Source: Crocodylus rhombifer (Eukaryota; Chordata; Crocodylia; Crocodylidae). From it: a stretch of DNA of 64,000 nt. A program made the position numbers and the translations under genes. The stretch is taken from contig JAVSML010001162.1 in NCBI GenBank assembly GCA_038503035.1, positions 124,001-188,000 on the forward strand. The letters run 5' to 3'. How positions within the stretch are numbered: position 1 is the first letter of the stretch; each line of letters starts with the position of its first letter. The notes beneath the pieces were generated by a model. It was not told the DNA's origin. It saw only the letters and a list, made by a program, of their open reading frames with translations, and did no database searches. Shown piece after piece: positions 11,535 through 23,420 of the stretch.

Positions 11535-11871
11535 CTAAAACATAACACAAAGGTAAAATCAGTACAGTTTTCAAAATGTGGATAATTGGTGCAGACTACA
11601 GACTTCTCAGACTGTTAAGCCCTCAGGAAGAGTTAGACATTTCATTGACCTTAAGATTCTAAATTGGACAATACAGAAAGTCAACAGCATGAAAGCAAAC
11701 CTCATCAGACAGCTCCTCTCACTAAATGTCCGTTTCCAGAGTAACATTTGGCCCATTTCATCCTCTCTTTCCTCTGCAAAGGATTATGTCCTTTTTTATT
11801 CTGACAGTAATTTGAAGAGCCGCATTCTTCCCACCCTCCATTACAGCCCCATTATCACAAGTTAGAAGATA

Positions 11872-12355
11872 CTGGGTGCATCTACAAGTGAAATTAAGGC
11901 GAAGCAATAAACTCTGGAGCTGTTTGAGCTGGAGTAAACTGCTCCCAACTGCAGCATCTACATGTGAACCTGGAGCAGCAGCAATTTGAGCTGGGGCAGA
12001 ACAGGCCCAGGTTAGTAGTAGGGGATGAGGGTCAGCCCCAGGCTCTGGGGAGTGGCAATGAGAAGTAGAATAGCTGACTGGGGCATGAGGGTGCAGAACC
12101 TGTGGTGTCAAGTGGCCAGGCGGTAGTCAGGAGTCTGGCCCCTGCCCAGTCACCATCTATATGTGCATTTCAGTGCAGTTAATCACTCTGCCCTTAATTA
12201 GCTTACTGTCCCCTAATACCAGTATAGATGGCTGCTGCCTGGCCACATTCCCCTCAATGCTCCTGTTCCAGCAGCAGCTGGAGTCTCCAAGCTCCCACCA
12301 GCAAAGCAAATTCTTTCTATTCCTAGCTTCCTGCCTCCCCACATGCAAGTGCAAC
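11872..12355. mobile_element. Degraded or rearranged hAT-like MITE fragments, same family as 10031-10466
   Basis: CTGGGTGCATCTACAAGTGA at 11872 matches the family's left end. A second CATCTACATGTGAA lies at 11954-11967 and a third end-like motif, CCATCTATATGTGC, at about 12152-12165. The right portion ends near CACATGCAAGTGC (12339-12351). Several end motifs within 500 bp suggest nested or tandem copies. These sit only about 340 bp upstream of the exon's acceptor. Confidence 0.4.
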
Positions 12356-13975
12356 TAGTACAACTTAATTGGCTATAAGGAAAATGAAGTTGATTGTTAC
12401 ACCTGAAGGAAGCTGTTCTAAGCAAAAGAATGGGTGAAGGACTTGGAACTCTTCGCTCAGATGAAGTCCTGAGTTCCTGTTCCTTTCATGAAAAGAAAGA
12501 GATTCAGAGGGATTTTAAAAATGTTACTAAGGAAATGCAAATTTCACACTATTTGAATTCTTGTCCTTCTCCCTCTCAGACACACACATAGCACTAAGAT
12601 ATACACCTAAATATATTATTTATTTTGGGAGTGGGGGAGAAACATGTATATTAGAAAACACACAGAGATAAAATCTATATGCCCATGGTGGCAGTGTGGC
12701 CATTTCTGCATTGAATTATGATTGCCTTATGTATTATGTGTTTTACGCATGTCAAAATGTACCCCAGACAAACCTATTGAAACATATTCCAGACAGCTAT
12801 TCAACCTGAGAAAATGAGCTTGACACTTCAGTGCAACTGAGAACCAATGTTCCCAAAAAGTAGAAAGACTCAAGAAAGATCTAAGTGAACATGTTCAGAA
12901 TGGACAAAAAGAAAAAGCAGCAGCAAAGCTACATCCTTACAGAGTACAACCCAAATGCATGCTGTAATTTCACTTGATGTGTTGTGCATTATCTCCTAAT
13001 CTGTTCTCCAGAAAAAGCACAAGGAAAAACTGATTATATAATGCTTTACTTTCTCTTTTAGTAATAGTTGACTATTAGATGCAGATTAGAATGAGGCATC
13101 GGATGCAATTAACCCTGAAAACTTATGTCTTGAAAAACAAATTAATAAAGCCAATGTATGGTAAACTATAGCCCTCCCTTATTACTACACAAATGGGCTA
13201 CAAAAGACCTCCAAAGCTCCTTGAAAAAATAATATTTCAAGTTATTTATTGCCAGAGTATGCATACTTCATCCAGCCAATCAATATGCTAATTTACCTAC
13301 TAATTTATTTTTGTTATTTGCTGTAACATTAAGAAGCCACATTCTAATAATAGTCAGGAGTTACTACTGAAAAATGAAGAGGCAACATCTCCAGCAGACA
13401 CTTTCAGGTTATATATTACAGTACCAAAATTCAATGCATTTTCCAGCAAAATAATTCCCACCCTAGCTTGTTACAAAACATGTGAAAGGTTGGTACAGTT
13501 ATTCCAAGCTCTGATGAAATAAAACAATTGCTTTGAGCAACAGCACTTTAAAACAAGAATGTCTGTGGGAAAGTTCAGCTTGCTGGGCAGGTCCCCCACT
13601 GAATTAGCTGAAAAGCATCTCAGACATGATCTGTGACACAAGCTCCAGTCATTTTGCTAAACATGCACAAGGACAGTTTTACTGAACCGTAGAGAAAGAG
13701 TGAAAAGTTGGATGGGCATGTTAGAAATATTATTAAAAATGCATTATCAATAGCAGATTTAGAAAAAAAAAAAAAAAAAAACACAGCTGCTACCCATCCT
13801 TGTCTCCTTAATGGGAGAGGGAAGGGGGGGGTGGAAATTGAAGGGAAAAACCACCAAAGGCCCCTTTGTATTAAGGCATTACTCCCTCTCTGTCCTGCAA
13901 ATTTACTATCTCTTTGTCACACTAAATCACACTTTCTTTTATGACCCCACATTCCTAAGGCTAAGATAAGAGCAA
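12356..13975. other. AT-rich intronic DNA, nothing identified apart from a poly(A) run
   Basis: A run of 18 A interrupts the sequence near 13761-13778, followed by a short G run (13826-13832). No exon or named element was seen. Confidence 0.5.
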
Positions 13976-14029
13976 ATGCCATTTTTGCCTTCAGGATGAA
14001 CCTTGAGTAATCCTGAATCCCATCCACGC

Positions 14030-14350
14030 ACGCGTGATGACCTAATGCATATTAAGCCTACCCGCCCCGCATACTTAAGTAGTTAATTATAATGCACATG
14101 GGACGTATGAAGCGACATGTTCACATATATGTTTGTATGAACCGGAAATGAGTTGTAAAAATTCCTCCTTCTGCACACGTGGTCAGGAGAGAGGGGATAA
14201 AAGCCTGCTAATGATTATGCTCGGGGGCAGAGGGATTTGATCTTTTGTCTTCTCCCTCTGACCCTATTTGCAAATATATACCTTTTGTATTGCTAATAAA
14301 GTGTGTCTGAAGCTGAAAGTTTTTTCCACCTCCCGAGAAACGAACCACGA
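14030..14350 (+). mobile_element. Solo LTR of an endogenous-retrovirus-type family, copy 1
   Basis: It shares ordered blocks with 56855-57155: GATGCATAT-like start, GCATACTTAAGTAGTTAATT (14078-14097), a TGTATGA-rich U3, CTGCACACGTG, a TATA-like GATAAAAGCC (14196-14205), CTGACCCTATTTGCAAATA, CCTTTTGT, and finally GAGAAACGAACC. The polyadenylation signal AATAAA is intact at 14295-14300, followed by GTGTGTCTG. This gives U3-R-U5 order on the plus strand. No gag/pol/env-like frame or primer-binding site follows. The 5' boundary and target duplication were not resolved. Confidence 0.65.
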
Positions 14351-14707
14351 TTTTTTTAATTCAACAGGCACGAGCATGTGCACAGGCAGGGAGAATTGAG
14401 TGAAGAACGCCTGGCATCCCTGCTATCTGTGGTGAAAATGGGTCTACCTAGGTCCTGTCTTCTTTAATGAAAAATCGTTTTTTTTCTTTAATTGTGCCAA
14501 CTAATGTGTTAAAAATCCTTCTATAGACATGATTATTGCTGTATTAATTGTGACCATGTGGAAATAAGCCCTATGTTAAAACCCTAGCTGCTTTTGTCTG
14601 AACAGGATTTTAATACGTTTAAGAACTCAGTGCATGTTAAAATACTTTTCTTCTAACATAGCCCTAGTGATCAGATGTATGTCTCTGCACCTCAGAGCCC
14701 ACAGGTG

Positions 14708-14905
14708 AGAAGTACAGCTTAGTAGCAAATGGAGCGCCGGACTAAAATTCAGGAAACAGGTTCAGTTCCCAGCCTAACCTTCAGCTTCCTTGGGCAAGTC
14801 ATTCAACATATAACACGACTGAGTCTCCAAACTGTAGAAAAGAACAGGAATATAGGGGACGTAACTGCCTACCTCCCAGGGAACTTTGCACTGATTGCAC
14901 AAGTA
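14708..14905 (+). repeat. MIR-type SINE
   Basis: A tRNA-like head with GGTTCAGTTCCC (about 14759-14770, B-box-like) is followed by the core CTTCCTTGGGCAAGTCATTC (14787-14806) and a tail with ACTGCCTACCTCCCAGGG (14865-14882). This order is diagnostic of MIR. The copy is diverged but nearly full length. Confidence 0.75.
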
Positions 14906-15278
14906 CAGCAAGGGCTATAGAAGTATGCAGACAGTCACTTACGTACTTTTATATGCATTTGCAGCAGGGCTCAGGATCCCTGCAAGGCAGAGCGGGAAAG
15001 TTTGCAGAAAGTTGATGCCTGCAAGAGGATATGGATGTTTTTGATTGGCTCCTAAGGAGGGGGCGGAGGGACTCAGCCAGGCTCAAAGCAGGGAAGGCGC
15101 CCAGGAGCAGAGTTGGGGGAAGAATCACTCTGTAGTTTGCCTGTGAGGTGAACTTGCCCTTAGTGATGTGGAGAAGACAACCTGGTATCTTTTTTCCCTT
15201 TGTGAAGGAAAAAAGGGTGGAGAAGTAGACTTGCCTAGGAGGGCCGGATGTTGATTTAGGGAGAGTTAACAGAACCAG

Positions 15279-15288
15279 NNNNNNNNNN
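15279..15288. other. Assembly gap (10 N)
   Basis: Ten N bases inside the possible LTR-like element. The uniform size in all three gaps suggests an arbitrary placeholder. Confidence 0.98.
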
Positions 15289-15635
15289 TGTGCAGATGCC
15301 ACAGACAGCTGGAGCAGAGGAGAGCTGCTCATCCCCTTGCAGGCTCCAGCAGAGGGCAGGACTTTCTGGAGCAGCAGTACCAGCCACAGTTACTGTGTTG
15401 CCAGTGTGAGGAAGAGCTGATGTTCGCATTAACTGTGTGTGCTCCTGCACAAATTCACTGGAGTCTCAAGGTTTAAGCTGGAGGATGTCCTTGATTCAGT
15501 TTGTAGAATGTTTTAGTTCACTGATACCTGGCTTTGACAATTAGATTATTGATATCCTGTGCTGCTATTAACCTTATTCATATGTTGACTGTTTTGTAAA
15601 TAATAAACTGTGTGTAAATAGTCAGACTGCATGTA

Positions 15636-15660
15636 CGTGTGTGTGTGTGTGTGTGTGTGT
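15636..15660. repeat. (GT)n microsatellite
   Basis: About 12 uninterrupted GT units immediately after an AATAAA-containing segment. Confidence 0.95.
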
Positions 15661-15835
15661 AAAGCACAAGAAAGCACTCCATGGAGCTGTGGCCCCAGCC
15701 TTAGGGGGTGGGAGGTTGACTGAGACAATTTGACACCCCAGGACCCTGAATCTGGACGTGGCCGTGGGTAGCACCATGGCTAGGATTACATATACTTCAA
15801 TGAAATTTGCATGCACTGAAAATGTTGTGTGGTAG

Positions 15836-16326
15836 CTACATTAAGTGCAAAACAAACCTGACACAGTGCAAATAACAAATCAACTAATCAGTCATCTTTT
15901 TCTGTTACCTACAATAATGAAGGCCAAAATAATGTATCAGCATGGGTAAGAAGCCTGTGACAGATCAAAGAAGCCAAGGTTGAGTCCATGATGCAAAGGC
16001 CATATTGTGAAGTTCAAAAGACTATGCCAGAGCAGTGGCAGAAAGGTTTCTGGGTATTTGAGTGTGGAGAGGAAGGGAGGAAATATTACTCTTTCCCTCA
16101 ATATCCTTGCCTCTTGCATACTTCCTGGACTGCCATGGCTACAGCATCTCTCTAAGACTAGATGGGTTCGAGATGCAGAACTTTAAATACCAGTTAAATT
16201 ACTGGTGGCCTCCAAAGAGATATTTAGACGTATTAATAATACCTGTGTAATATAGTATATGCACATACACATTCATACATAAGCATATGCTTTTATATGT
16301 GATCAAAATTAAAAAGGGTTTTGTAT

Positions 16327-16369
<43 letters not shown>

Positions 16370-17370
16370 AAAAAATTATATACTATCACCACATAAAAGA
16401 AATACATTATAATATGTACTTAAAATTTACTGAGATAGAACCAATTTTAATCAAATCTAGTATTTGATATTTTATGCACCGAGTATTATTTAGATGTGTA
16501 CTTGCACATACCTATGCAATCCATTTTAATCCAGTTTAGTGACATTATGGTTCAATCTCTAATCATGTCTATTAAAATTAATGTATATTGTATGTATGTG
16601 TTTATTACATGTAAACACAGCCCATTTTTATGAGAGAGTTCAAATGCATCCACACAGCCCAGAGAATCTATGGAGGAGAGTTGCCAACCCAAGAAACTGC
16701 TGTTTTTACTGGAAGCTTTTTACTGACAACCACACTTTTATATTTTACTATGCGTGGTGTTGCCTACATTCAAACTAGCTCTTCTAACTGAGACCTGCCA
16801 ACAGGTCAGGGCCTGGCAGAAGAATTAAATTTACATTATGTAAAACTTAGTAGTAAAAACAGGTATCAGTAAAAAAAAAAAAAAATGACTGTCAGTAGAA
16901 GGTTTACATATTATCAGTGAAAAAAAAACAACCTTGGATTGGCAACTTGCATAGAGGAGAAATGAAAGCTTGTCTCTGTTCTTGTTTCTTTCAGCTGGGA
17001 CTCTTAAAGATTGAAAAAAATGGCCACTCTTAATTTCCTTCCTCCTGGTGCTCTTAGGCTATCCAGCTCATTCCCATCATCCTCCTGGAGAAATGCCAGC
17101 TTTTCCAAACCTCTGAACTTGAAGAGATTTGTCCACAGCTATCTAAGAAGCCCAGCAATTAAAAAAGGTACACACAAAGAAGTCAATTGAAATCAGCAGT
17201 TAAAAACCATTGTGAGAGCTTTTACTCCCTCAAGAGGGATGCATGACATGGAATAACATCTAGTATAGTAGGCTTATTCTGTCTGTCCACAGCGCTCTGC
17301 TTGGTTGTCTCAGCAGCCAATCGCATTGCTTACTGAAACAACCAGAGTGCTCCAGACAGGTAGAATAAGC
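15836..17370. other. AT-rich intronic DNA with a CT microsatellite; no gene seen
   Basis: Apart from the (CT)n array at 16330-16367 and A runs at 16870-16886 and 16920-16929, nothing is recognisable. Confidence 0.5.
16330..16367. repeat. (CT)n microsatellite
   Basis: About 19 perfect CT units, likely polymorphic in length. Confidence 0.95.
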
Positions 17371-17379
17371 CGGGAGGTG

Positions 17380-17960
17380 AGTTGCCAGCAGGCCCTGAGC
17401 TGCAGAAGGCCCAGTCAGGCCCCCCCCCAGGGGTGTACAAAGCCTGCGGCATATCAACATGTGTGGGGCTGGGGGGTGGCAAGCAGCTGACGGGGAGCAG
17501 CCGAACCGCAGAACCAGTGGCATGCAGCGGCTGTGGCAAGGCCTGTATAGCACTGTCCATGGGGCCCCCAAAACACGGCCCGTGGCGATCACCGTGATTC
17601 ACCCCTCCCCCCCAGGGATGGTCCTGGCCCCAGTGCTTCCCTCCAGGGTGGCAGTGCCCCCCGGGACCAGCCCACCACAGAGGGAAGCACCGGGATCCCC
17701 CACAGCTCAGGAGCTGTGTGACCCCCCTCCCCAGCAGCTCACTACCTGGCTGCAGGAGATGCAGGTAGGCTCCAGAATAAAATTTTTAAATTAAGAATCA
17801 GGCCCCTCACCAGGTTCCCCACTTCGGCAAAGCCTGTCCAGGCCAGCTACTGCCAGGTTGAGTAGCCCCTGAGCTATGGGGGGCCTGGTACTTCCTTCTG
17901 TGGTGAAAGTGCCCCCCAGGGCCACCTGGGTGGGATGCTAGCTGCACAGATACAGCCCCA
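17380..17960. repeat. GC-rich interspersed repeat
   Basis: Contains CCAGTGCTTCCCTCCAGGGTGGCAGTGCCCCC-type sequence twice (about 17630-17665 and 17885-17920). The second is preceded by GAGTAGCCCCTGAGCTATGG. The same arrangement reappears at 59030-59110 and a short piece at 3830-3850. Termini were not identified. The long open frames on both strands have no recognisable domain. Confidence 0.5.
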
Positions 17961-18005
17961 GCTCACAGGCAGCACATGGCAGATCCAATGGTGCATGGGA
18001 CACTG

Positions 18006-18259
18006 GAAGCCCAGGCATGCTTGGGGAAGCTAGGGCTTAATGGGCTTTCAGCACTCCATGTACCATCCCCGCCACCGTGGACCACCCAGAAACAGACTGA
18101 CTGCCCCAGGAAGGTGGTAGGAGGGTGATGAGGTGTGCTGGCAGCCAGAGAAGGCAGTAGGGATGGTGCACAGGGCACTGGAAGCCCATCAAACTCAAGC
18201 TTCCTTGAGCATGCCCAGGCTTCCATCACCTTGCACACCATCTCTGCTGCCTTCTCTGG
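18006..18259. repeat. Foldback repeat: inverted arms plus an adjacent direct unit
   Basis: CCAGAGAAGGCAGTAGGGAT at 18145 is mirrored by the reverse complement ending CTGCTGCCTTCTCTGG at 18259. The arms of about 55 nt continue inward through a GGTGCAC and a GGAAGCC block. A further direct copy of the inner unit (GGAAGCCCAGGCATGC...) lies at about 18006-18031. The structure could form a long hairpin of about 115 bp. No coding content was seen. Confidence 0.6.
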
Positions 18260-18269
18260 ATAGGTCCCT

Positions 18270-19340
18270 TGTACAATTGATGAATATTGCTGCAATTCGT
18301 TACATAACAAGCTAAAATTCATGGGATGTATTTTAGTTTGCTACGTAAAAAAGTAATTTAAATTAGAATACGCCATGAAACGTGTACACTGTTATGAAAT
18401 TTAATTATAACATGCTGACAGACATGTACACTGTTACACAATTACATTGTTAAAAAAGGCAATTAACCACTAAAAAGGGGCAATTTCCTCATAAGTACAA
18501 AGGCGCTCAGTCACGTGTACAAAAATGCTCTTATTCTATGACTACAGAAAAGGTCAGACTTTTGACAAAATATGTATTTATATTCCTTAGCCTGTCTTTA
18601 CACATGGACAGCTTTATGTAGCCTTTTTGAGCGTGAGAAGTTTAGATTCTGTTAAGTATTTGGTCAAAGGATAACTAAAAATCTTGTATTTAAAGAAATA
18701 CTTTTGCAATAAAAATGTAAATCACAAATGTTTGGCGGGCTTCAGCTAGTAATACATATTAAGCCTCGTTCTTCTTATCTTTTCCTTCCTTCCTTGCCTT
18801 CATTATATTCAGCGTCTTGTCATATGCTAAGATTGAGAACACTTGGGAGTTAGAGACTGTGTTTTCAATTACATGCATCTACAAGCTCAATGGACCCTAG
18901 ATCTCCGAATGAGGCCTCCAGGCATTACTGCAATAAGGGGCTTCTGGGCATTACTGCAATATGGAGGTAAACAATCACAGAAATTACATAAGAAAATCAT
19001 TGTAGTGGCAGATTATAGGACCTGGCATTCTAGTGCACAGTTTCTGAAGAAGAGATTTTCCAATCCATTGATACTTTTCTGTCTCTAAATTGCTGTTCCT
19101 TTCTCTTATTATTCACTCACATTGATTTTCTTCAAGCAGGAAATATCGCCTTGGAATAAATGTTTTTAATTTATAAAAGTAAAATGCAAGCACTAAAGCT
19201 TATAGTCAAAGTCTGCCCCCTGAAGCTTCAATCACAGTATTTGTTTGCATCTTAAATTGCTTTCTCCTTCACTATTGCTCTTCCTTCAGCATATGTTGAT
19301 TGGTGCATTATAAATACCAATGACAGTTTGAATTGCCAAC
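18270..19340. other. AT-rich intronic DNA, nothing identified
   Basis: No exon, repeat terminus or RNA gene was recognised in this kilobase. Confidence 0.5.
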
Positions 19341-19640
19341 CATTAATCCTTCCAGAGCATGGTGTATGTGTGAGAGGTCATCCAGACCTCTTGCACATAT
19401 GCCTAGGCAGGAGCTTTTGTAGGCGCAGAGGCTGCCCAGAACTTCCATTCCCTCTTTTGGCCACTGAGACAGAATCAGAAGACCAGATTGGTCACGTCCA
19501 CACATGCAGGCACACGCACTTGCAGCAGCTCAAATAGCAGCAGCACAAATTTGTCCCAGATATTTGTGCCTCGGCACACATGTCTGAACATTCACATTGG
19601 TTTGGGGCAAGTTGTGCCACTTGGGGCATACTGACCCTGC
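19340..19640. mobile_element. Possible MITE fragment related to 31474-31935
   Basis: CACGTCCACACATGCAGGC (19495-19513) and GCACACATGTCTGAAC (19575-19590) resemble the CCACACATGTCTGGAAC end near 31919-31935. The interior has CAGCAGC-rich sequence. Without clear terminal inverted repeats or a target duplication this remains a weak family link. Confidence 0.3.
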
Positions 19641-20273
19641 CCAGCTCCTCCTGAATCTTCAGCCGGGGGAGCTAGAGGCTGGGGCCAGCACCTGTTCTGG
19701 CCCCAGCAATATAAAAAGCTGCCCTGGAGCTTTGGAGCAGTCAGTTTGCATCTGGGGACACTAGCCCTTTGTACCAAGTGGAAATGCTGAAGCAGCCCTA
19801 ACCTAGAGTGGCCCCTGCACCTTCTGTCCACTGCAACAGACTGTCAGTGGGGGCTGCTGCCTGGCTGTGACCTGTTGCTACCTGCAACAGCAACTGCTCC
19901 CTTGGACCTATGGCCCCAAGGCTGCACAGCTGCCAGGCCCAGATGGCGGCCTTGGTTGTGGTATGGGAACTTCAGCAGAGCTTCCTACACTTCTTGTCCA
20001 GATGCCATAGTGTCTCTTTGAAGGACCCACACTGCAGTTACCTCCAGGCTCCACTCCAGGAGTGTCCCCTGTGCCACTTTTTTCCTGAGTTTTTAATACC
20101 AGGATTTCCTGGTATCAAATTTAGAATCCACACTACAATTATGTAGCACAGGTAATACTTTTTCATTTGTAGTATCCTCGACTCCCTTGGGACACCACAA
20201 CAGGCACATGCTCGCTTGTCTGGATGCAGCCACTAAGTCTAGACGTTTGATGCCTCCAGGGTTGTAATTGTAT

Positions 20274-20343
20274 AGGTCTCTGGGAATTAAACCTGGGTCA
20301 CCTGTGTGGCAGGCAAGGAGTCTACCGCTGAGCAACAAGGGAT
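20274..20343 (-). repeat. tRNA-Gly(GCC)-like relic (tRNA pseudogene or SINE head)
   Basis: The minus strand reads GTTGCTCAGCGGTAGACTCC, then TTGCCTGCCACACAGG, then CCAGGTTTAATTCCC. These line up with the D arm/A box, the anticodon loop CTGCCAC (anticodon GCC) and the T loop/B box of tRNA-Gly. The acceptor ends do not pair, the T stem has mismatches, and the T loop carries TTTAATT instead of TTCGATT. It is therefore not a functional tRNA. It could be a pseudogene or the head of a tRNA-Gly-derived SINE; I see only this copy. Confidence 0.65.
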
Positions 20344-20399
20344 TTCCATGACAGTCAGATACATAAGCAAATATCAGTGTTCCAGTGCTACATAGCACA

Positions 20400-21035
20400 A
20401 CTTACAAGGCTATTTCTCAATATGCTTGGGGCTATTTTCTCACATGACAGTCTACCATTGTTCCTTTCCAGCATATGAGAAATTTCCTAAATCAGGGTCA
20501 ATGGTTCATGCAAGCCCAGTAGCCTATCGGACTAGCATAGTTAAGATGAACCAGTTTCTGCAGCCAACAGCACACAAAGGAGTAATATAGCCAGCATTGC
20601 ATCCTGATGCTTTTTGATTCCCAGCCTAAGCAATCACACATACTTTTAAAATTAGATCAACCAGGAGCAGCCTTCGGCATGACTCTAAACTTGAACCTAT
20701 AGCATCTCAACCACGCTGGTAATGTGTGCCCTTTTTGCTACCTCTGTTCTTTTGAATGTGGTTAGCACTGAAACTTCTCTGTGCTTAAGAAATTATTTTT
20801 AAAAACCTACATGGTGACAATATCGTTACACTCGTTTAATTATTCATACAGTGGTTATTACTTCAAATGTAGTGGTTTTTCTTTTGGACAGCACTGACAA
20901 GAGATCATCTGAGAATAATAATTTTCCTGCTTGTGTCTTTATCATAAAACTAGATGTTTATAAGCCAGAATTGTGCACAAGCAATGGCTCTTTCTGTTGT
21001 TGCAGTGGCATCCTCCTTTGTACAAATTTCATCAA
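20400..21035. other. Intronic DNA, nothing identified
   Basis: Mixed composition, with no exon or named repeat. Confidence 0.45.
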
Positions 21036-21039
21036 AAAC

Positions 21040-22590
21040 AGGTGAAAGAGTAGCTAGAGAGGCTGGATATCTATAAGTCAGCATGACTGGATGAACTCCA
21101 TCTGAGAGTACTGAACAAACTAGCTGAAGTCATTGCAGAACCACTGGCAAACCTCTTTGAGAGGTCCCACCAGACTGGAAGAGGGCCGATGTTGTGCCTG
21201 TCTTCAAGAAGGGGAGGAGAGAGGACCCAGGGAACTACAGGCCAATCAGCCTTGCCTCAATCCCAGGAAAAATCCTTGAAAAAATTTCTCAGGGAGTCCA
21301 CATGCGATAAGCTAGTAGAAGGAGAATTCAGAAGGACAGCCAACATGATTTTGTTGCATGTAGGTCATGTCTGACTAACCTCATCTCCTTCTATGACCAG
21401 GTTACTCAACCACCTGGATAAGGGAGATAAAGTCAATGTCATTTACTTGAACTTTAGGAAGGTCCTTGACTTGGTGTCCCATAAGGCTCTCAAAGTAAAA
21501 CTAAAAGGACTATGGGCTGTTCAACAGTCAATGGGTGGGAAGCTAGCTGTGGGGTCAGACCCAGTGAGTATTAATAGATGGATCTGTGTCAACCTGGTGG
21601 AAGGTAGTCAGTGGGGGTCCATCCAGGGTTTGGTACTTGGACCTGTGTTTTTCAACATCTTCATCAATGATCTAGATGTGGGGGGTGAAAAGTACACTGG
21701 CAAATTTCACTGATAACAATAAGCTGTGGGGAAGTACAGTCACTCATCACGGTAGGCTGATGACCCAGACAGACCTAGACAGATTAGTTAGATGGATGGA
21801 CCAGAACAAGATGCTGTTCAACACTGAGAAGTAAAAAGTGCCCCATCTGGGGAGGAAAAATCCACAACAAACTTACAGGCTTGGTGATGATGTTACATTA
21901 GCTAACACCAGTTAACAGAGCAAATAATGCTACTGTAGCACCAGATCCTACAGTTAGCAGAGCAAATAATACACTAGCGTGGGTCAACCAATGCATCTCA
22001 AGCAAAACTAAGGAAGTTATTTTCCCACGCTACTGAGCATTAATGAGGCTGCAGCTGGAGTACTGCGTCCAGTTCTGGGTGCTGCACTTCAAGAAGGATG
22101 TGGAGAAGCTTGAAAGAGTCCAGAGAAGAGCCACTCGCATGTTTAGAGGCCTGAAGAGCAATCCATACAAGGAAAGGAAGACAGATACGGGATAGTTTAG
22201 CCTAAAAAAAGAGAAGATTGAGGGGATTTGCTGGCAGCTTACAAATATATCAGCAGAAGAGCATCAGGGGCTAGGCAAACAACTATTCACCAAAGCGCCC
22301 CAGGGGAAAACCAGGAGCAATGGTCATAAGCTCCTAGAAGAAAAAGTTTCAGAATGATGTAAGGAAAAACTTCTTCACAGTTCATGTGACCAGACTCTGA
22401 AATAGCCACCCAGTGGGGATTGTGCAGGCAGCTACCCTGGATATCTTCAAAAGGAGACTGGATGCACACCTTGCTGGGGTTATTTGACCCCAACAGTCTT
22501 TCCTACCCAGAGCGGGGGGCTGGACCCAATGATCTCATAACGTCTCTTCCAGCCCTAAACTTCTGTGAATCTGTAAAGGAGATGGCAAAC
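21040..22590 (+). mobile_element. CR1 LINE, 5'-truncated, heavily decayed (copy 1)
   Basis: This holds the reverse transcriptase and 3' end of a CR1. At 21190-21260 there is a KKGRREDPGNYRPISL-like stretch. The palm A motif is changed to VIYLNFRKVLDLVSHKAL (about 21438-21491), so the first catalytic Asp is Asn. The B region IQGLVLGPVFFNIFINDLD is at about 21620-21677. The F-A-D-D box is destroyed (stop and D-to-N changes near 21700-21720). EYCVQFWVLHFKKDVEKLE follows at about 22050-22110. The 3' end carries CCAATGATCTCATAACGTCT-type sequence and ends near TTCTGTGAATCTGT. It is non-functional, and older than copy 4 (54597-56050). Confidence 0.9.
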
Positions 22591-22659
22591 AAGCAGGTGT
22601 TCCATAGTCTGCACTTCACCCCACACACATATATTTATAATGTATTAGAGTAGCCCCTT

Positions 22660-23420
22660 TTGATCATGTTTGTTTTTGATCTTCCATTCTGTGTGCGCAG
22701 TTTAATTCAGGAATCACCACATTGTCCAGTCTAGATCAGCCCTTCTGGTTCTCAGGTCCATTTCAGTGCACCTGATTGTGAATAATCTTTCCTTCATAAC
22801 TTTAGTTCTGACCCGACATCTGTCGTGTCCAATTGCACAATACTGGTCACAAAACACTTTCATGCTTTAAGCTGTTTAGTTACTTCTGTGTCACAACAGA
22901 GTGGATTCCTGGGGTCTTCCATCTGCCTTGATATTTCTTTTTGGTTTGCTACCTTTCATCAGGTGGTGCAGTGCCAGCCAGTAAATGCAGGCTACTCTTT
23001 AGTGTTGGCTTTAGACATGCTGTTATTTCATGACAGCTGTCATTTAGAACTGGGTCTACTTTCTTGGCATGAACTGATCATTCCCATATTGGACATGCAT
23101 ACTGTGCAGTGGAGTAACACAAAGCAATAGCAGTGGTTTGCTCCCCACTTTGAGGTGACCAACTTTCAAAGTATGTTGTTGCAGGAGCTGACTTTCCCTT
23201 TCATCTTCTATACATGTGCTTTGAAAGTAAGTGTTTCATCCAGTGTAACCCCCAAGTACACAAGGTTTGGGTGATTAGTCAGTGGGATTCCATCCCAGAT
23301 GATGTTTAATTTCCACTTGGCTTCTCTATGAAGAAAGTGAAAAGCTGTGACCTGCATCTTGGTTGGGTTGGTGCAAAACTGGTTCTTATTGTAATAATCT
23401 GAGAGGTTGCTCAATACACA
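22660..23420 (-). mobile_element. Jockey-type non-LTR retrotransposon, 3' segment of a 5'-inverted insertion
   Basis: The minus strand encodes DYYNKNQFCTNPTKMQV, then LVYLGVTLDETLTFK (region 23208-23414). Across frameshifts downstream come KVSSCNNIL, WGAN, ALCYS-like and VDPVLND, then CLKPTLKS and LLAGTAPP (about 22920-23200). These are the thumb and post-thumb blocks of LINE proteins commonly labelled 'mobile element jockey-like'. They follow the palm in such proteins, and the palm is found in the adjacent segment on the opposite strand. Several stops and frameshifts are present. The 3' end near 22660 shows no clear poly(A). Confidence 0.75.

Larger units (their letters stand above)
14930..15835 (+). 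mobile_element. Possible LTR-like element with assembly gap
   Basis: This stretch has promoter/LTR-like organisation: GATTGGCTCC (CCAAT-type) and GGGGGCGGAG near 15040-15070, a long transcript-like middle, and AATAATAAACTGTGTG (15599-15614), resembling a polyadenylation signal with its GT-rich downstream element. A (GT)n array follows, then CCAGGACCCTGAATCTGGAC. No TG...CA ends, target duplication or second copy in the window confirm it. It could also be an unrelated CpG-rich segment. Confidence 0.25.

Noticed and set aside
20274..20343. A functional tRNA-Gly gene
   Set aside because: The acceptor stem does not pair, the T stem is mismatched and the T loop is altered.
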